From Plectosphaerella cucumerina (Eukaryota > Ascomycota > Sordariomycetes > Glomerellales > Plectosphaerellaceae): a stretch of DNA of 64,000 bases. The translations under genes and the position numbers were made by a program. The stretch's first letter is position 1. Each line of letters begins with the position of its first letter. The notes under the pieces are model-generated. The model was not told the DNA's origin, made no database searches, and worked only from the letters and a program-made list of their open reading frames with translations. The stretch spans positions 2,790,001 through 2,854,000 of the forward strand of contig JAGPXD010000005.1 of assembly GCA_020746995.1 (NCBI GenBank), in the 5' to 3' direction. Below, piece by piece: positions 44,782 through 54,430 of the stretch.

Positions 44782-46512
44782 ATGGTCGCCACCGCCACGT
44801 CCACCACGGCAACGCGCGACACCATCGTCGACGTCCTCGCCGAGGAGGGCGCCCTCCGCGATGGCTCCGACACCCTGGACAGCAGCAGACAGCTCACCGT
44901 CAGCCTCTCACCCTCCAACAGCGGCGCCTCCTTCAACCCCTTTGGCAAATGGGGCTACTCGCCAAGTGCCCGCGATTCCTCCTCCTCCATCCTCGTCGAG
45001 CACGGCAGCAGCTCCCAGAACACCCTGAGCATCATCCTCCACCGCACCATCCGCGTCCCGGACAACGCAGACACCAACAGCCTACCCCCCAGTCTCGGCA
45101 GCTTCCCCCTCTTCCGTGTCAAGGACTACACCCACAACCTACCTGACGAGCTCGCGCAAAAGGGCGGTATCTTCTTCCCCATGTACCAGTCCGAGGCCAT
45201 GTGGATGGCCTTCCGCGCCAACAGGCCCTTTGCCCTCAAGATCTACGTCGGCGGTGTCAATGCCGTGTCCGGTTTCCCCATGGTCGAGAACGAAAAGACC
45301 CGCGAGAAGCGTGCCCGCATGCTCAAGGAAGGCAAGCAAATCCAGGACTACGTCGTCACCCCTGACCAGCCCTGGCTCGACGGCATCGTCTCCGAGGACG
45401 GCAAGATCCGTCAGTTCGTCGCCCAGCCCAAGGGCTCCGGCTTCTCCGTCGAGGCCCAGGTCACCGGCGAGGAAAAGGTCGGCGGCATCCAGATCGAGAT
45501 CATCCCCATCAAGAAGAACTTCCCCGACGAGTTCGACGTCCGCTACAAGGACAAGGACGACAAGGTCCTCACCCGCACCTTCAAGCTCCAAGACAGGGGC
45601 ATCACCCGCGACAGCACCTGGGCCAATGTCAAGGCACTTATCAGCAAGGAGTTTGGCATCGCCGAAGACGACCAGAAGTTGAGCCAGCACACCCCGACCC
45701 CCACCGGCGCCCACTACTCCGGGATGGACTTTGACGACAGCACCCGCCTGGGGGACGTCTACTTTCCCGCCAAGTTCTCGACGCTTGCCGTGGAACACAG
45801 TCCCCCACCTGTACCTACTTTCACAAGGGGGTATGCTCGCTCCGGAGCTTTCGGTTCCTTCGGCGGCGGCGGGCCTCCTGGCACGCACATGATGATGGCC
45901 TGCGCCGCCCCCCCATCGCCCATGGGTGTGAACAACCTATTTCAGGAGTCCCACTCGCCGAAGGATCTCTCGTCGCAACCCACATTTGGGAGTGCGACAA
46001 TGAGCATGCAATCCTCCTTCGGCGCACCCGCCCCCGCCCTTAGGGCCAGGGCCAAGCCCAAGGTCAAGGAAATGGGCCTCGCCGCCGGCGGCCTCATCAA
46101 GCAGACCATCAACGCCGACCCCAACCCCGCCGACGTCTGGGACCAGGCCGCCGCCGTCCTCCTCCATCTGCAAATCTTCGACCCCGCCTCCTACACCGAC
46201 GTGACCGGCAACCCCGCGCCCGACACACCAGCTACGCAGGAGGAGTACGCCAAGCACGGCTGGCCCTACTTTGAGATCTGGAACGAGGAGAAGACGGGCG
46301 TCAAGGGTGATTTTGATGAGGTCAAGAGCGTCGCCCAGCTCAAGAAGGAGAGGGCTCTGGCGGCTGGCGAGGACGCCCCCGCCGAGGAGGAGAGTGTGCC
46401 CGTCAGGGTTGTCACTATTGGCAACGGACGTCCTGTCTCCTTCAAGAGCACCTTTACGCCGCTGGAGTTGATGCGGAAGGAGATGGAGAACCTGACATTT
46501 TCGAGCAAGTAG
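44782..46512 (+). CDS. conserved protein of unknown function (family also recalled from bacteria)
   Basis: This is a single exon of 576 aa from the first in-frame ATG. The first ~110 residues are Ser/Thr-rich. A conserved core follows: FPLFRVKDYTHNLPDELAQKGG, FFPMYQSEAMWMAF, FALKIYVGGVNAVSG, DYVVTPDQPWLDG, IRQFVAQPKGSGFSVEAQVTGEE and GGIQIEIIP. After an inserted charged segment and a Gly/Pro/Ser-rich stretch, the second conserved part reads MGLAAGGLIKQTINADPNP, VWDQAAA, TGNPAPDTP and HGWPYFEIWNEE. I recall bacterial, especially actinobacterial, proteins with the same order of motifs, annotated as hypothetical. There is no signal peptide and no clear transmembrane helix. Conserved Trp, Asp and Gly motifs suggest a folded globular protein; the function is unknown. 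It is convergent with the MFS gene, with 315 bp between stops. Confidence 0.82.
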   Translation: MVATATSTTATRDTIVDVLAEEGALRDGSDTLDSSRQLTVSLSPSNSGASFNPFGKWGYSPSARDSSSSILVEHGSSSQNTLSIILHRTIRVPDNADTNSLPPSLGSFPLFRVKDYTHNLPDELAQKGGIFFPMYQSEAMWMAFRANRPFALKIYVGGVNAVSGFPMVENEKTREKRARMLKEGKQIQDYVVTPDQPWLDGIVSEDGKIRQFVAQPKGSGFSVEAQVTGEEKVGGIQIEIIPIKKNFPDEFDVRYKDKDDKVLTRTFKLQDRGITRDSTWANVKALISKEFGIAEDDQKLSQHTPTPTGAHYSGMDFDDSTRLGDVYFPAKFSTLAVEHSPPPVPTFTRGYARSGAFGSFGGGGPPGTHMMMACAAPPSPMGVNNLFQESHSPKDLSSQPTFGSATMSMQSSFGAPAPALRARAKPKVKEMGLAAGGLIKQTINADPNPADVWDQAAAVLLHLQIFDPASYTDVTGNPAPDTPATQEEYAKHGWPYFEIWNEEKTGVKGDFDEVKSVAQLKKERALAAGEDAPAEEESVPVRVVTIGNGRPVSFKSTFTPLELMRKEMENLTFSSK

Positions 46513-46827
46513 GGTGGGCATGGGTGCAATGGAAGCATGAGAAAGTGTGCATGGGCACAGGGACGAAAGGCGTAATGATATCATGACTGAGGGGTGGAGC
46601 AGGTTCGACATGTAAAACTTAGGAAATGGTCATGAGAAACAAAGGGTTGTATGACTGATGAAATTACTACTATGAGAGACACGTCTAATGTCCCGTGTGA
46701 GGAGGGTGACCCAACCTATGCAATACTATGCAAATGCAAATGACCTGCCCGTGGTATATCCGACCGTCTAGTTCCCAAACACCATGTAAATGCTAACAAA
46801 ACGATGACCGCTCAACAACAGCTACTT
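46513..46827. other. short convergent 3' region
   Basis: It separates the stop codons of the conserved unknown and the MFS transporter and should hold both 3' UTRs. Nothing else is seen. Confidence 0.5.
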
Positions 46828-48633
46828 CTACTGCTGCTTCTGCGTGGCGCGGTCCTCGGCGGCACTGTCGCCGTTCTCGGTGCGCTCGTCGTCGCTGAGG
46901 ACGCCCGTGTTGTTCTTCTGGGCGTTGGACTGGCGACGGGCCTTTTCGCGCTCCTCCTCCTCAATCTCCTCCTCGATCTCGAGCTCCTGCTGCTCCTCGG
47001 AGACGGGGATGGCGCCGGGGGCGGGCTTTTGGCCGCGCATGCGCTCGAGGATGGCGGCGGCCTCGGCGGCGTACTTGCAGCGCTGGCGGATGGAGAGGCC
47101 GAACTTCCAGAAGAGGAAGGGGAAGGGAAGGCAGGCGAGGGCCAGGAAGGCGGGGATGGTGGAGGCCCAGTGAATGCCGAGGTTGCGGTACATGTCGGCG
47201 GTGAAGAGGGGGAAGGCCATGCCGAAGAGGGAGCGGAGGACGGAGTTGGCGGCGAGGGCGGAGGCGGCGAAGACGACGTACGAGTCGATGATGTAGTTTA
47301 GGAGGGACAGGAATACGAGGACGAGGCCGGCGCCGAAGAAGCCCGAGGCGGCGATGGAGACGATCCAGTGGATTTCGGTGCCGTTGGTCCAGGCGAACCA
47401 GAAGAGACCGACGGGGAGGAGGACGGAGCCGATGATGGCCGGGGGGAGGCGGGCCTCGGGCTGGGCGAGGCCGCCGGCGGCGGCGACGGCGCGGGCGTAG
47501 CGTTTGTTGTCGATGAAGGAGTAGATGACGGAGAAGATCATGCCTACGGCGACGCCGAGGAAGGCCAGGCCGCCGACGCCGGGGGACCAGCCGCGGTGCT
47601 GCTGGAAGACGATGGGGAAGGCGGCGAAGAGCATGTACAGGGTTCCGTAGAGGATGGCCATGTAGATAGAAGTAAGAAGGACGATGGGCTCGCGGAAGAG
47701 CAGGACCCAGGGTCGCATGAGGACAGTGGAGATGCTCGTCTTGGGGGAGTGGGCGTCGAGCTTGGAGGCGTAGACCTTGCCGGTGACGCGGGAGAGGCCG
47801 GCGGCGCGGCGGCGGAGGAGGTAGGGGGCGTAGGTCTCGGGGCACACGAGCATGGCGACGACGAGGACGACGCCGCAGAAGATGGCCATCATGCCCTCGA
47901 CCCAGCGCCAGCCGGCGGCGGCGCCGAGGAAGCCGCCGGCGATGGGGCCGATGACGGGACCCAGGAAGGGGGCGGCGGCGAAGATGGCGGAGGCGAGGCC
48001 GCGTTCCGAGGCGGTGAACATGTCTGCGATGACGCCGCCGGCGTTGGTGAGCGGGGAGGAGCCGAAGGCGCCGGCGAAGAAGCGCAGGATGATGAGGGTG
48101 GTCATGTCCTGGGCGCCGCAGGAGCCGGCGAGGAAGGCGGTGATGGCGAAGAAGGTGCCGTAGAAGAGGTACTGGCGTCCGAACATTTCGGACATGGGCG
48201 CCCAGATCAAGGGGCCGATGGCGAAGCCTAGCACAAACAGAGAGACGCCGAGGATGGCGACGATCTGGGAGACGTGGAAGTAGCGGATGACGTCTGACGC
48301 GGCGCCGGAGTAGGCGGAGGAGGCGAAAGCCACGGCCAGGGTGCCGATGGCGTTGACGAGGGTGATTGTCCAGCGCTTGCCGAAGCCGAAAGTCATGGGG
48401 TTGCGGGGGTCGTCGGGGAGGAAGTCGACGAGGTAGGGGGATTCGGTGGTGCCGGCGCCGGGGTAGGGGTGGGAGAGGACCTCGGGGGTGAGGCCTTCCT
48501 GGTCCCAGACGAGCTTGAAGTGGCCCTCCTTGGTGCGGGGGAGCTGGGCCTCGACGTCGCGGTCCTGCTGGGCCATTGTGATGGAGGAGGAGGACGAGTG
48601 GGGTGGGGGTGGTGCTGCTGGCGAGGCGGCCAT
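46828..48633 (-). CDS. MFS transporter, DHA1 family (drug/polyamine:H+ antiporter type)
   Basis: This is a single exon of 601 aa. A hydrophilic N-terminus (about 1-80) ends in DDPRNPMTFGFGKRW, typical of the fungal DHA1/Tpo1 group. About twelve hydrophobic helices follow between residues 85 and 530. The loop 2-3 motif reads GPLIWAPMSEMFGRQYLFYG. The helix 5 antiporter motif C region reads AAPFLGPVIGPIAGGFLG. The C-terminal tail is Glu/Gln-rich (EEQQELEIEEEIEEEE). Members export drugs, polyamines or toxins in exchange for protons at the plasma membrane; the substrate is not readable here. The ATG at 48633 is the first in frame, with another at residue 20. Coding is strongly C-biased at wobble positions. 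Confidence 0.93.
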   Translation of the reverse strand: MAASPAAPPPPHSSSSSITMAQQDRDVEAQLPRTKEGHFKLVWDQEGLTPEVLSHPYPGAGTTESPYLVDFLPDDPRNPMTFGFGKRWTITLVNAIGTLAVAFASSAYSGAASDVIRYFHVSQIVAILGVSLFVLGFAIGPLIWAPMSEMFGRQYLFYGTFFAITAFLAGSCGAQDMTTLIILRFFAGAFGSSPLTNAGGVIADMFTASERGLASAIFAAAPFLGPVIGPIAGGFLGAAAGWRWVEGMMAIFCGVVLVVAMLVCPETYAPYLLRRRAAGLSRVTGKVYASKLDAHSPKTSISTVLMRPWVLLFREPIVLLTSIYMAILYGTLYMLFAAFPIVFQQHRGWSPGVGGLAFLGVAVGMIFSVIYSFIDNKRYARAVAAAGGLAQPEARLPPAIIGSVLLPVGLFWFAWTNGTEIHWIVSIAASGFFGAGLVLVFLSLLNYIIDSYVVFAASALAANSVLRSLFGMAFPLFTADMYRNLGIHWASTIPAFLALACLPFPFLFWKFGLSIRQRCKYAAEAAAILERMRGQKPAPGAIPVSEEQQELEIEEEIEEEEREKARRQSNAQKNNTGVLSDDERTENGDSAAEDRATQKQQ

Positions 48634-50750
48634 GATGGGTGGCTGTTTGTGGTTAGATGCCGAGGGGACGGACGGATGGGATCTGAGATTTGGATTTGTT
48701 CTGGGCGAGGGCCATGGGGGGGAGATCCAGAGCTATATACAGAGGGGGCGTGTTCGTCCGACCCGCCCGGACGAAGGAAATGGACCCGGTTGTTTTTTTC
48801 ATACGACTGGACCTTTGCTTTGCTCGGAAGGTTACCGCAAAAACCCCACGAGGGGGGCCATCGGGGCTCGGGATGACGCAAAAGAAGGGGGGCTGACCAA
48901 TCTCTGGGATATGGGAAAGGAGAATAGGTGGTGGGCCATGGTGCAGGGGAAGGGAGATAGCGGTAGCCGGGTGCGAGTGCGCGTGGTGATAAAAGATTGT
49001 TATGTCCGAGAGGGGGGCCCTGCACAGCAAAGAGCCTCCTTCTCGGCCGGGAAGGCAAAAAAAGGGTGTGTCGAGCCTCGGAACTTCGGCAGGGCTGCAC
49101 GGCAAAGGTGGAAAGCCAGTCCGATATCTCTCGCTGTTTTAGTCACCCATCATGCTTTCCCTGGTCAAATGTCTGAAATGACTCATGACTCTTAAAACAG
49201 CGGCTGATTTAGTGACACCCTCGGCGATCTGCACTACGCCAACACTGCAGACCGGCATGACGTTTCCCAGCGCCCCCACCCGCCCAAGCTAGCGCCCAAC
49301 GTGGCCTAGGCCAGCCAGTCCAATGGAAGCCCGCGGCCGAGGTTCGACGTGGATCCCTCTTCCCCCTTCCCTTTCCTCCAGGGTTGCTAACGGGGAGTCG
49401 GCGCTTGAAGGGGCCCGGGGCTGGGCGTCTCCGGCGCACGTCGGCCGCCCAAGCACCGAGGAACGGCACGGCAACGGCCGCTGAAGCTAATGCTGATGCT
49501 GACGCGGAAGGCATTAATAAGGGAGAAGGAAGACGGCCAGGAATGAAAGACCGTAAACTCCGGACCCCTCGTGTCCTTCTTCCCTCGAATGTTGATGGAC
49601 CCCAAATGATACGATTTTTACCCATTTTCTCAACCCGTTCCGATTTTTTACTTCCTTGCTGCCCTTCCCTCGGCCGCGCCGGTGCAGGATGAAGACAGGG
49701 TCCCCGGCGCGGTAGTTGGGCGGGCCCGGACCGGGGCTTGTAATGACTCGGGGGGACCGTGCCTCTGGTTGGGCCGAGGCACGAATTCTCTGCGCTGGCG
49801 GGCGAAGACCGCAAGAAGAGAAGGCAAACGGGCCTTGCCGTGCCTTGCCCACATGGCGCGGTTGGCAGGAGGATTAAAAAGAAGCACTGGGAAGAAGAAA
49901 ATTCTCGAAGCCAGCACCCCGGCCAGGGCCCGGATCCGGCCGTCGGAGCCGGGATGTAGCTTGCATCTTATGTAATCCAGGCCAGGTGTCAAGCGCTGCC
50001 TCGGCTCATTGTGAGAATGGGTTCAGCTCGACTCCATCGACTGCGCAGGGTCCTGCGCCGAGACCGGTCCATCGCAGGGGTGGGAGGTGGATGGTTGAGG
50101 AATTCCTTTGTTATCTCCTTCGACTCGGCAAACGAGAAGCGGTTGGCGGAGCAAACGTTGGGACGGGCTGGTGGGTGTGTTGTTTTCTCGGCCGGGAGAT
50201 TTGACCGACACGTGGAAGAGCCGCATGTGTCTGTGAGGTGGCGCGATGGGTAGTTTGATTTCTCCGAGGATAACCAGATGGGACTGGTCTGGAGATCTGC
50301 TTTGAAGATGGCTAGAAGCTACGAGTAAGTCTAATCAGATCCATATTCGATGATGAGGCTCTTGGTGGCGTCCTTTCCATTCACGGCCGCGCCTTGTCGC
50401 CGGACACAGACGGATGAGGCCACCCGCTGCCGGCTGCCATCTCCGGAGCGACCTGTGGACCCCCGCCCCGCCCGCCCCGGCCAACGGTCAGATAACGATA
50501 AGAGCTCCCCTCCAACTTGACGTCGCATCACATCCCGTCACCACCAGATCACCACCCTCCCTCCCGCTGCCACAACCGGTGTATCCCAACGCCACCTCCC
50601 CCAAGCTCCCCACGTTAAATGCTGCCAGGGCGATTCCCGTCCTGCCGCCTCCTCAGACCGAGAGCCACCATCGCCATCCTAGCCCTCTCCCGAACTAGCA
50701 CCACCTCTATCACCACCACACGCTCCCCCTTCTCGACCGCCTCCTCCACC
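48634..50750. promoter_or_regulatory. divergent intergenic region between MFS transporter and aminopeptidase
   Basis: The 2.1-kb region carries two promoters and leaders. No coding frame is supported except that the aminopeptidase frame is open from an upstream ATG at 50619 (see that gene). Sequence from about 50400 is C-rich. Confidence 0.5.
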
Positions 50751-52348
50751 ATGGCCCCGCCAAAGCTCGCCCTCGACTTTGTCGATTTCGTCGAGGCCTC
50801 GCCCACCCGTACATACCCTCCCTTGTCTCTCCTCCTGGCCTGCCTCAGCTAACCCCTCCCCCAGCCTACCATGCCTGCGCCGTTGCCTCCATCGCCCTCG
50901 AAGAAGCCGGCTTCACAAAGATCCGCGAGCGCGACGCCTGGGGCTCCGCCCTCCGCCCCGGCGGCAAATACTACCTCACCCGCAACGGCTCCTCCATCGT
51001 CGCCTTCGCCATCGGCCGCCGCTGGCGCCCCGGCAACCCCGTTGCCATGATCGGCGCCCACACCGACTCGCCCTGCCTCCGCATCAAGCCCGTCTCTAAA
51101 AAGTCAAACGTCGGCTTCCTCCAGGTCGGCGTCGAGACCTACGGCGGCGGCATCTGGCACAGCTGGTTCGATCGCGACCTCTCCGTCGCCGGCCGCGTCC
51201 TCGTCCGCGACGGGGACGGAAACTTTGCCCAGCGCCTTGTCAAGGTCGACAAGCCTCTCCTCCGCATCCCCACGCTCGCCATCCACCTCGACCGCAGCAC
51301 AAACTTTGATCCCAACAAGGAGAATGAGCTGTTCCCCATTGCGGGCCTCGCCACTGCCGAGCTGAACAAGACAGCTGCCGGAGACGATGCCGGCACCAGC
51401 ACCCCCACCCCGGGAACCGATGCTGATGCTGATGCCGCCGCCGCCGACGACGACTTCAAGCCCCTCAAGGCCATGACGGAGCGCCACCACCCCCACCTCC
51501 TCGAGGTCGTCGCCTCCCACGCCGACTGCGCCGTCTCCGACATTGTCGACTTCGAGCTCGTCCTCTACGACACCCAGAAACCCTGCCTCGGCGGCCTCAA
51601 CGACGAGTTCATCTACTCCGCCCGCCTCGACAACCTCAACATGACCTACTGCGCCATCGCCGGCCTCATCGAGTCCGTCACATCCCCCGACGCCCTCGAC
51701 GAAGACGCCAGCATCCGCCTCGTCACCTGCTTCGACCACGAAGAGATCGGCTCCACCTCCGCCCACGGCGCAAACTCCAACCTCCTCCCCGCCGTCCTCC
51801 GCCGCCTCTCCGTCCTCCCCGCCGCCGCCGGCGACGCCACCAACGTCTCCGAGACATCCTACGACGACGTCAACGACGCCGTCTCCCACCTCGAGGAGGG
51901 CATCCAGTCCACCGCCTACGAGCAGACCCTCGCTCGCTCCTTCCTCGTCTCCGCCGACATGGCCCACTCTGTCCACCCAAACTACGCCGGTAAATACGAG
52001 CCCTCCCACCAGCCCGCCATGAACGGCGGCACCGTCATCAAGATCAACGCCAACCAGCGCTACGCCACAAACTCCCCCGGCATCGTCCTCCTCCAGGAAT
52101 GCGCCCGCCGCGCCGGCGTGCCCCTCCAGCTCTTCGTCGTCCGCAACGACTCCCCCTGCGGAAGCACCATCGGCCCCATGCTGAGCGCCAAGCTGGGCGT
52201 CCGCACCCTCGACCTCGGCAACCCCCAGCTGAGCATGCATTCCATCCGTGAGACGGGCGGTACCCATGATGTCGAGCATGCCGTCAAGTTGTTCAAGAGT
52301 TTCTACGAGCAGTACTCCGAGCTCGAGGCCAAGATCCTCATCGATTAG
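50751..52348 (+). CDS. aspartyl aminopeptidase (M18 metallopeptidase, DNPEP/Ape4-like)
   Basis: There are two exons, 50751-50808 and 50865-52348. The 56-bp intron has a GCTAACC branch point; splicing gives the family motif SPTPYHAC. The product is 513 aa. Likely zinc and catalytic residues are present: H85 (GAHTDSP), D275 (ARLDNLN), E312/E313 (DHEEIGS), D384 (ADMAHS) and H478 (SMHSIRE). RNDSPCGSTIGP is also diagnostic of M18. An extra acidic/Ala-rich insert lies at about 183-205. The enzyme removes N-terminal Asp and Glu from peptides. In yeast, Ape4 is cytosolic and also delivered to the vacuole; this is family knowledge. An in-frame ATG at 50619 would add 44 residues resembling a mitochondrial presequence, so two forms are possible. 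Confidence 0.95.
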
Positions 52349-52681
52349 GGCACAGAGCAATGTATTATCAGCGATTTCCTTCTGACTCTTCTTGACTCTT
52401 CTGCCCCTTCCATTCTCACAATGCCAACCTCGCTGATTCAGTGATGCCATTTCGCTTGTATCACCGTGCCTGTATTTGTCATAAGCTAGCTATGAGGGCT
52501 CTTCGTCAACCTCCAGGCCTCTGATTCATCCGTCCCCTGATTCATTCGGCTCCTTCCAAAAAATGCCGCCCCGGGTATCAAGCAAGCCACTCTGTGGTCA
52601 AATAGGTATCTCAAAAAGCAAACCCCGGCAACTCCCAAAAAAATCGTAGATCCCGCCAACTCTTCCCCGCCAGGTGACCCC
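52349..52681. other. short convergent 3' region
   Basis: It lies between the aminopeptidase stop and the stop of the small minus-strand gene. Only 3' UTR sequence is expected, and no features are seen. Confidence 0.5.
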
Positions 52682-53182
52682 TCACTGGTAGCTGTGCCAG
52701 ATCTGCGAGGGGGTCATCTGGACGGGGAAGTTCCCGCCCGCGCGCCCGACGTTCTGGAGGTAGTTGCTCTCCAGGGGCCGGAGGTGACGAGCCGCGGCCT
52801 CCTGGAGGCGGCCCTCCTCGTTGGTGCCGGCGGCGGCGGCCCTGTTGTCGCGGTCGGGGCGGGCGCGCGGGGCGGCGGGGGTGTTGTTGCCGTTTGTGAA
52901 GCCGCGGCGCGGCTCGATGGCGGCGAAGGCCATGGCGGTGGAGGCGGCAATCTCAGCCTCCCGGGCCCTGCGGCGCATCTCACGGCGGCGGGCGCGCTCC
53001 CTCTCCGCGCAGATCGGGCAGGGCTCCTCGATGAAGGTCTCCCAGTAGCCGTTGGTGGCGGCCTGACGCTCCATGCACCTGTCGATCTGCGCCTGCGGGG
53101 ACCCGCGGGGGGTCCCGCGGCAGCGGTAGATGATGGTGTGGACGTGGTTGCAGGTCCAGTTGCAGATGACCGGGACGCACAT
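52682..53182 (-). CDS. small Cys/His-rich protein of unknown function
   Basis: The frame encodes 166 aa from the ATG at 53182. The first 20 residues are rich in Cys and His (MCVPVICNWTCNHVHTIIYRC). A further Cys at 36 and a CPIC pair at about 55-58 follow, which could bind a metal. The middle is Arg/Glu-rich helix (ERERARRREMRRRAREAE), and the tail is Ala/Arg/Asn-rich ending in QMTPSQIWHSYQ. A clear intron precedes the start: donor GTGAGT at 53266-53261, branch GCTAAC and acceptor CAG ending at 53211. Splicing shifts the upstream frame, so the upstream exon is leader sequence and the long unspliced frame to 53536 is not coding. I do not recognise the family beyond its look of a fungal-specific protein. 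A ~100-bp repeat array lies in and beyond its leader. Confidence 0.6.
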   Translation of the reverse strand: MCVPVICNWTCNHVHTIIYRCRGTPRGSPQAQIDRCMERQAATNGYWETFIEEPCPICAERERARRREMRRRAREAEIAASTAMAFAAIEPRRGFTNGNNTPAAPRARPDRDNRAAAAGTNEEGRLQEAAARHLRPLESNYLQNVGRAGGNFPVQMTPSQIWHSYQ

Positions 53183-53210
53183 GTTGAAGCCTTGAGAGTG
53201 GTAGCGGTTG

Positions 53211-53266
53211 CTGGAAGGTAAGTTAGCAACTGAGGCTGAATCACTGGGGCTGGCAGGGTGACTCAC
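53211..53266 (-). other. 5'-UTR intron of the small Cys/His-rich gene
   Basis: Read on the minus strand, GTGAGT opens the intron, GCTAAC forms a branch point 11-16 nt before the acceptor, and CTTCCAG closes it. The length is 56 bp, typical of this genome. It lies 28 nt upstream of the ATG. Confidence 0.6.
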
Positions 53267-53289
53267 GTCTTGTGTAGATGAACGGGAGA

Positions 53290-54075
53290 AGAAGATGGTC
53301 AGGCGGAAGCGCTGAGCTTGTTGGGCTGTTCCGAGGTAGAGATGCGTGACTTGAGAGGAAGAAGAGCCGTGATCTGTGAATATGAAAGGCGACGACTGTC
53401 GATCAGAAGACTCGAGTCTGGTTGGACTGCTCCGAGGTAGAGATGTGAGGCTGGAGGAGAAGAAAGACCGTGATCTGAGAAGATGGAGGACGGCTGTGAA
53501 GGAGAAGATCCGACCGAGTCTGGTTGAGTTGCTCAAGGCAGAAGGCAGATGTGGGAGGCTGGAGAAGAGGAAAGACCGTGATCTGAGAAGATGGAGAAGA
53601 CAGCTGTCAAGGAGAAGACCCGAGTCTGGTTGAGTTGCTCCGAGGTAGAGGTGTGAAGTTGGAGAGGGTGAAAGTCGTGATCTGTGAAGATGAGGGTAGA
53701 CGACTTTTGAGCAGAAGGTCCGAGTCTGGATGAGTTGCTCAAGGCAGAGATGTGAGGCTGGAGAAGAAGACCGTGATCTGAGTGGAGAGGACGGCTGCTT
53801 GAGGAGAAGACCTGAGTCTGGTTGAGTTGCTCCAACGTCGAGATGTAAGACCGGAGGAGAAGAGGAAGGGCCGTGATCTATGTGAATGAGGGAAGAAGAC
53901 TGTTGATTAAAAGGTCTGAGGCTGGTTGGGTTGCTCCGAGGTGAGATGTGACGCTGAAGAAGGAGAAAAGTCGTGATCTGTGAAGATGGAGAAGACGGCT
54001 GTTAAGCAGAAGACCCGAGTCTGGTTGAGTTCCTCAGATGTGAGACCGGAAAAGAGGAAAAGTCGTAAGGGTAGA
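53290..54075. repeat. tandem array of ~100-bp units (about eight copies)
   Basis: The core CGTGATCT recurs at 53368, 53469, 53577, 53676, 53772, 53872 and 53972, with a decayed copy (AGTCGTAAG) near 54062. Spacings are 101, 108, 99, 96, 100, 100 and about 91 bp. Each unit also has GAGTCTGGTTGAGTTGCTC, a GAGATGTGAGG-like block and purine-rich AGAAGA sequence. Units differ from one another at many positions, so the array is old. Spacings are not all multiples of three, so a continuous protein repeat is unlikely. It lies upstream of the small minus-strand gene. Confidence 0.9.
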
Positions 54076-54149
54076 GAAGATAGATCAAGAGAGAAGAGAG
54101 AGAGACGGGCGCAAGCTGTGGCGAGACTCTTGGGGAGGCCCTGGAGAAA

Positions 54150-54430
54150 CCTCAGGCGAACCTCAGGCGAAAACTGGCTCAGCGACCGAAATATGGCTGA
54201 GGCAAAGCGAAGGCGTGGGTTGGATTGAATATCAAGGACTGTTATTGGTCGCTCCATGGCGAAGGACCTTTCGCCTGAGGCGACCGTCTGAGTTCCGGCA
54301 GGTGCGTTTTCAGATATTCCAGACGGCAGGAGGAGGAACGGCATTCACCAGACGAAATGGAGGCACTTGGACGGCAAGAACGATATATTCTGAGGCTGTA
54401 AACGGCTAGCGTGACTGTCGCCTGAGGCGA
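54150..54430. repeat. cluster of direct and inverted CCTCAGGCGA motifs
   Basis: CCTCAGGCGAA occurs twice in direct tandem (54150-54160 and 54161-54171). Its reverse complement lies within two copies of the near-palindrome TCGCCTGAGGCGA (54271-54283 and 54418-54430). Four copies of one motif in 280 bp, in both orientations, suggest ends or subterminal repeats of a small non-autonomous DNA element, or clustered protein-binding sites. No transposase is present. Confidence 0.6.

Noticed and set aside
53183..53536. N-terminal extension of the small Cys/His-rich protein read from the unspliced frame
   Set aside because: A consensus intron (53211-53266) removes the continuity and shifts the frame; the extension also runs into the tandem repeats.
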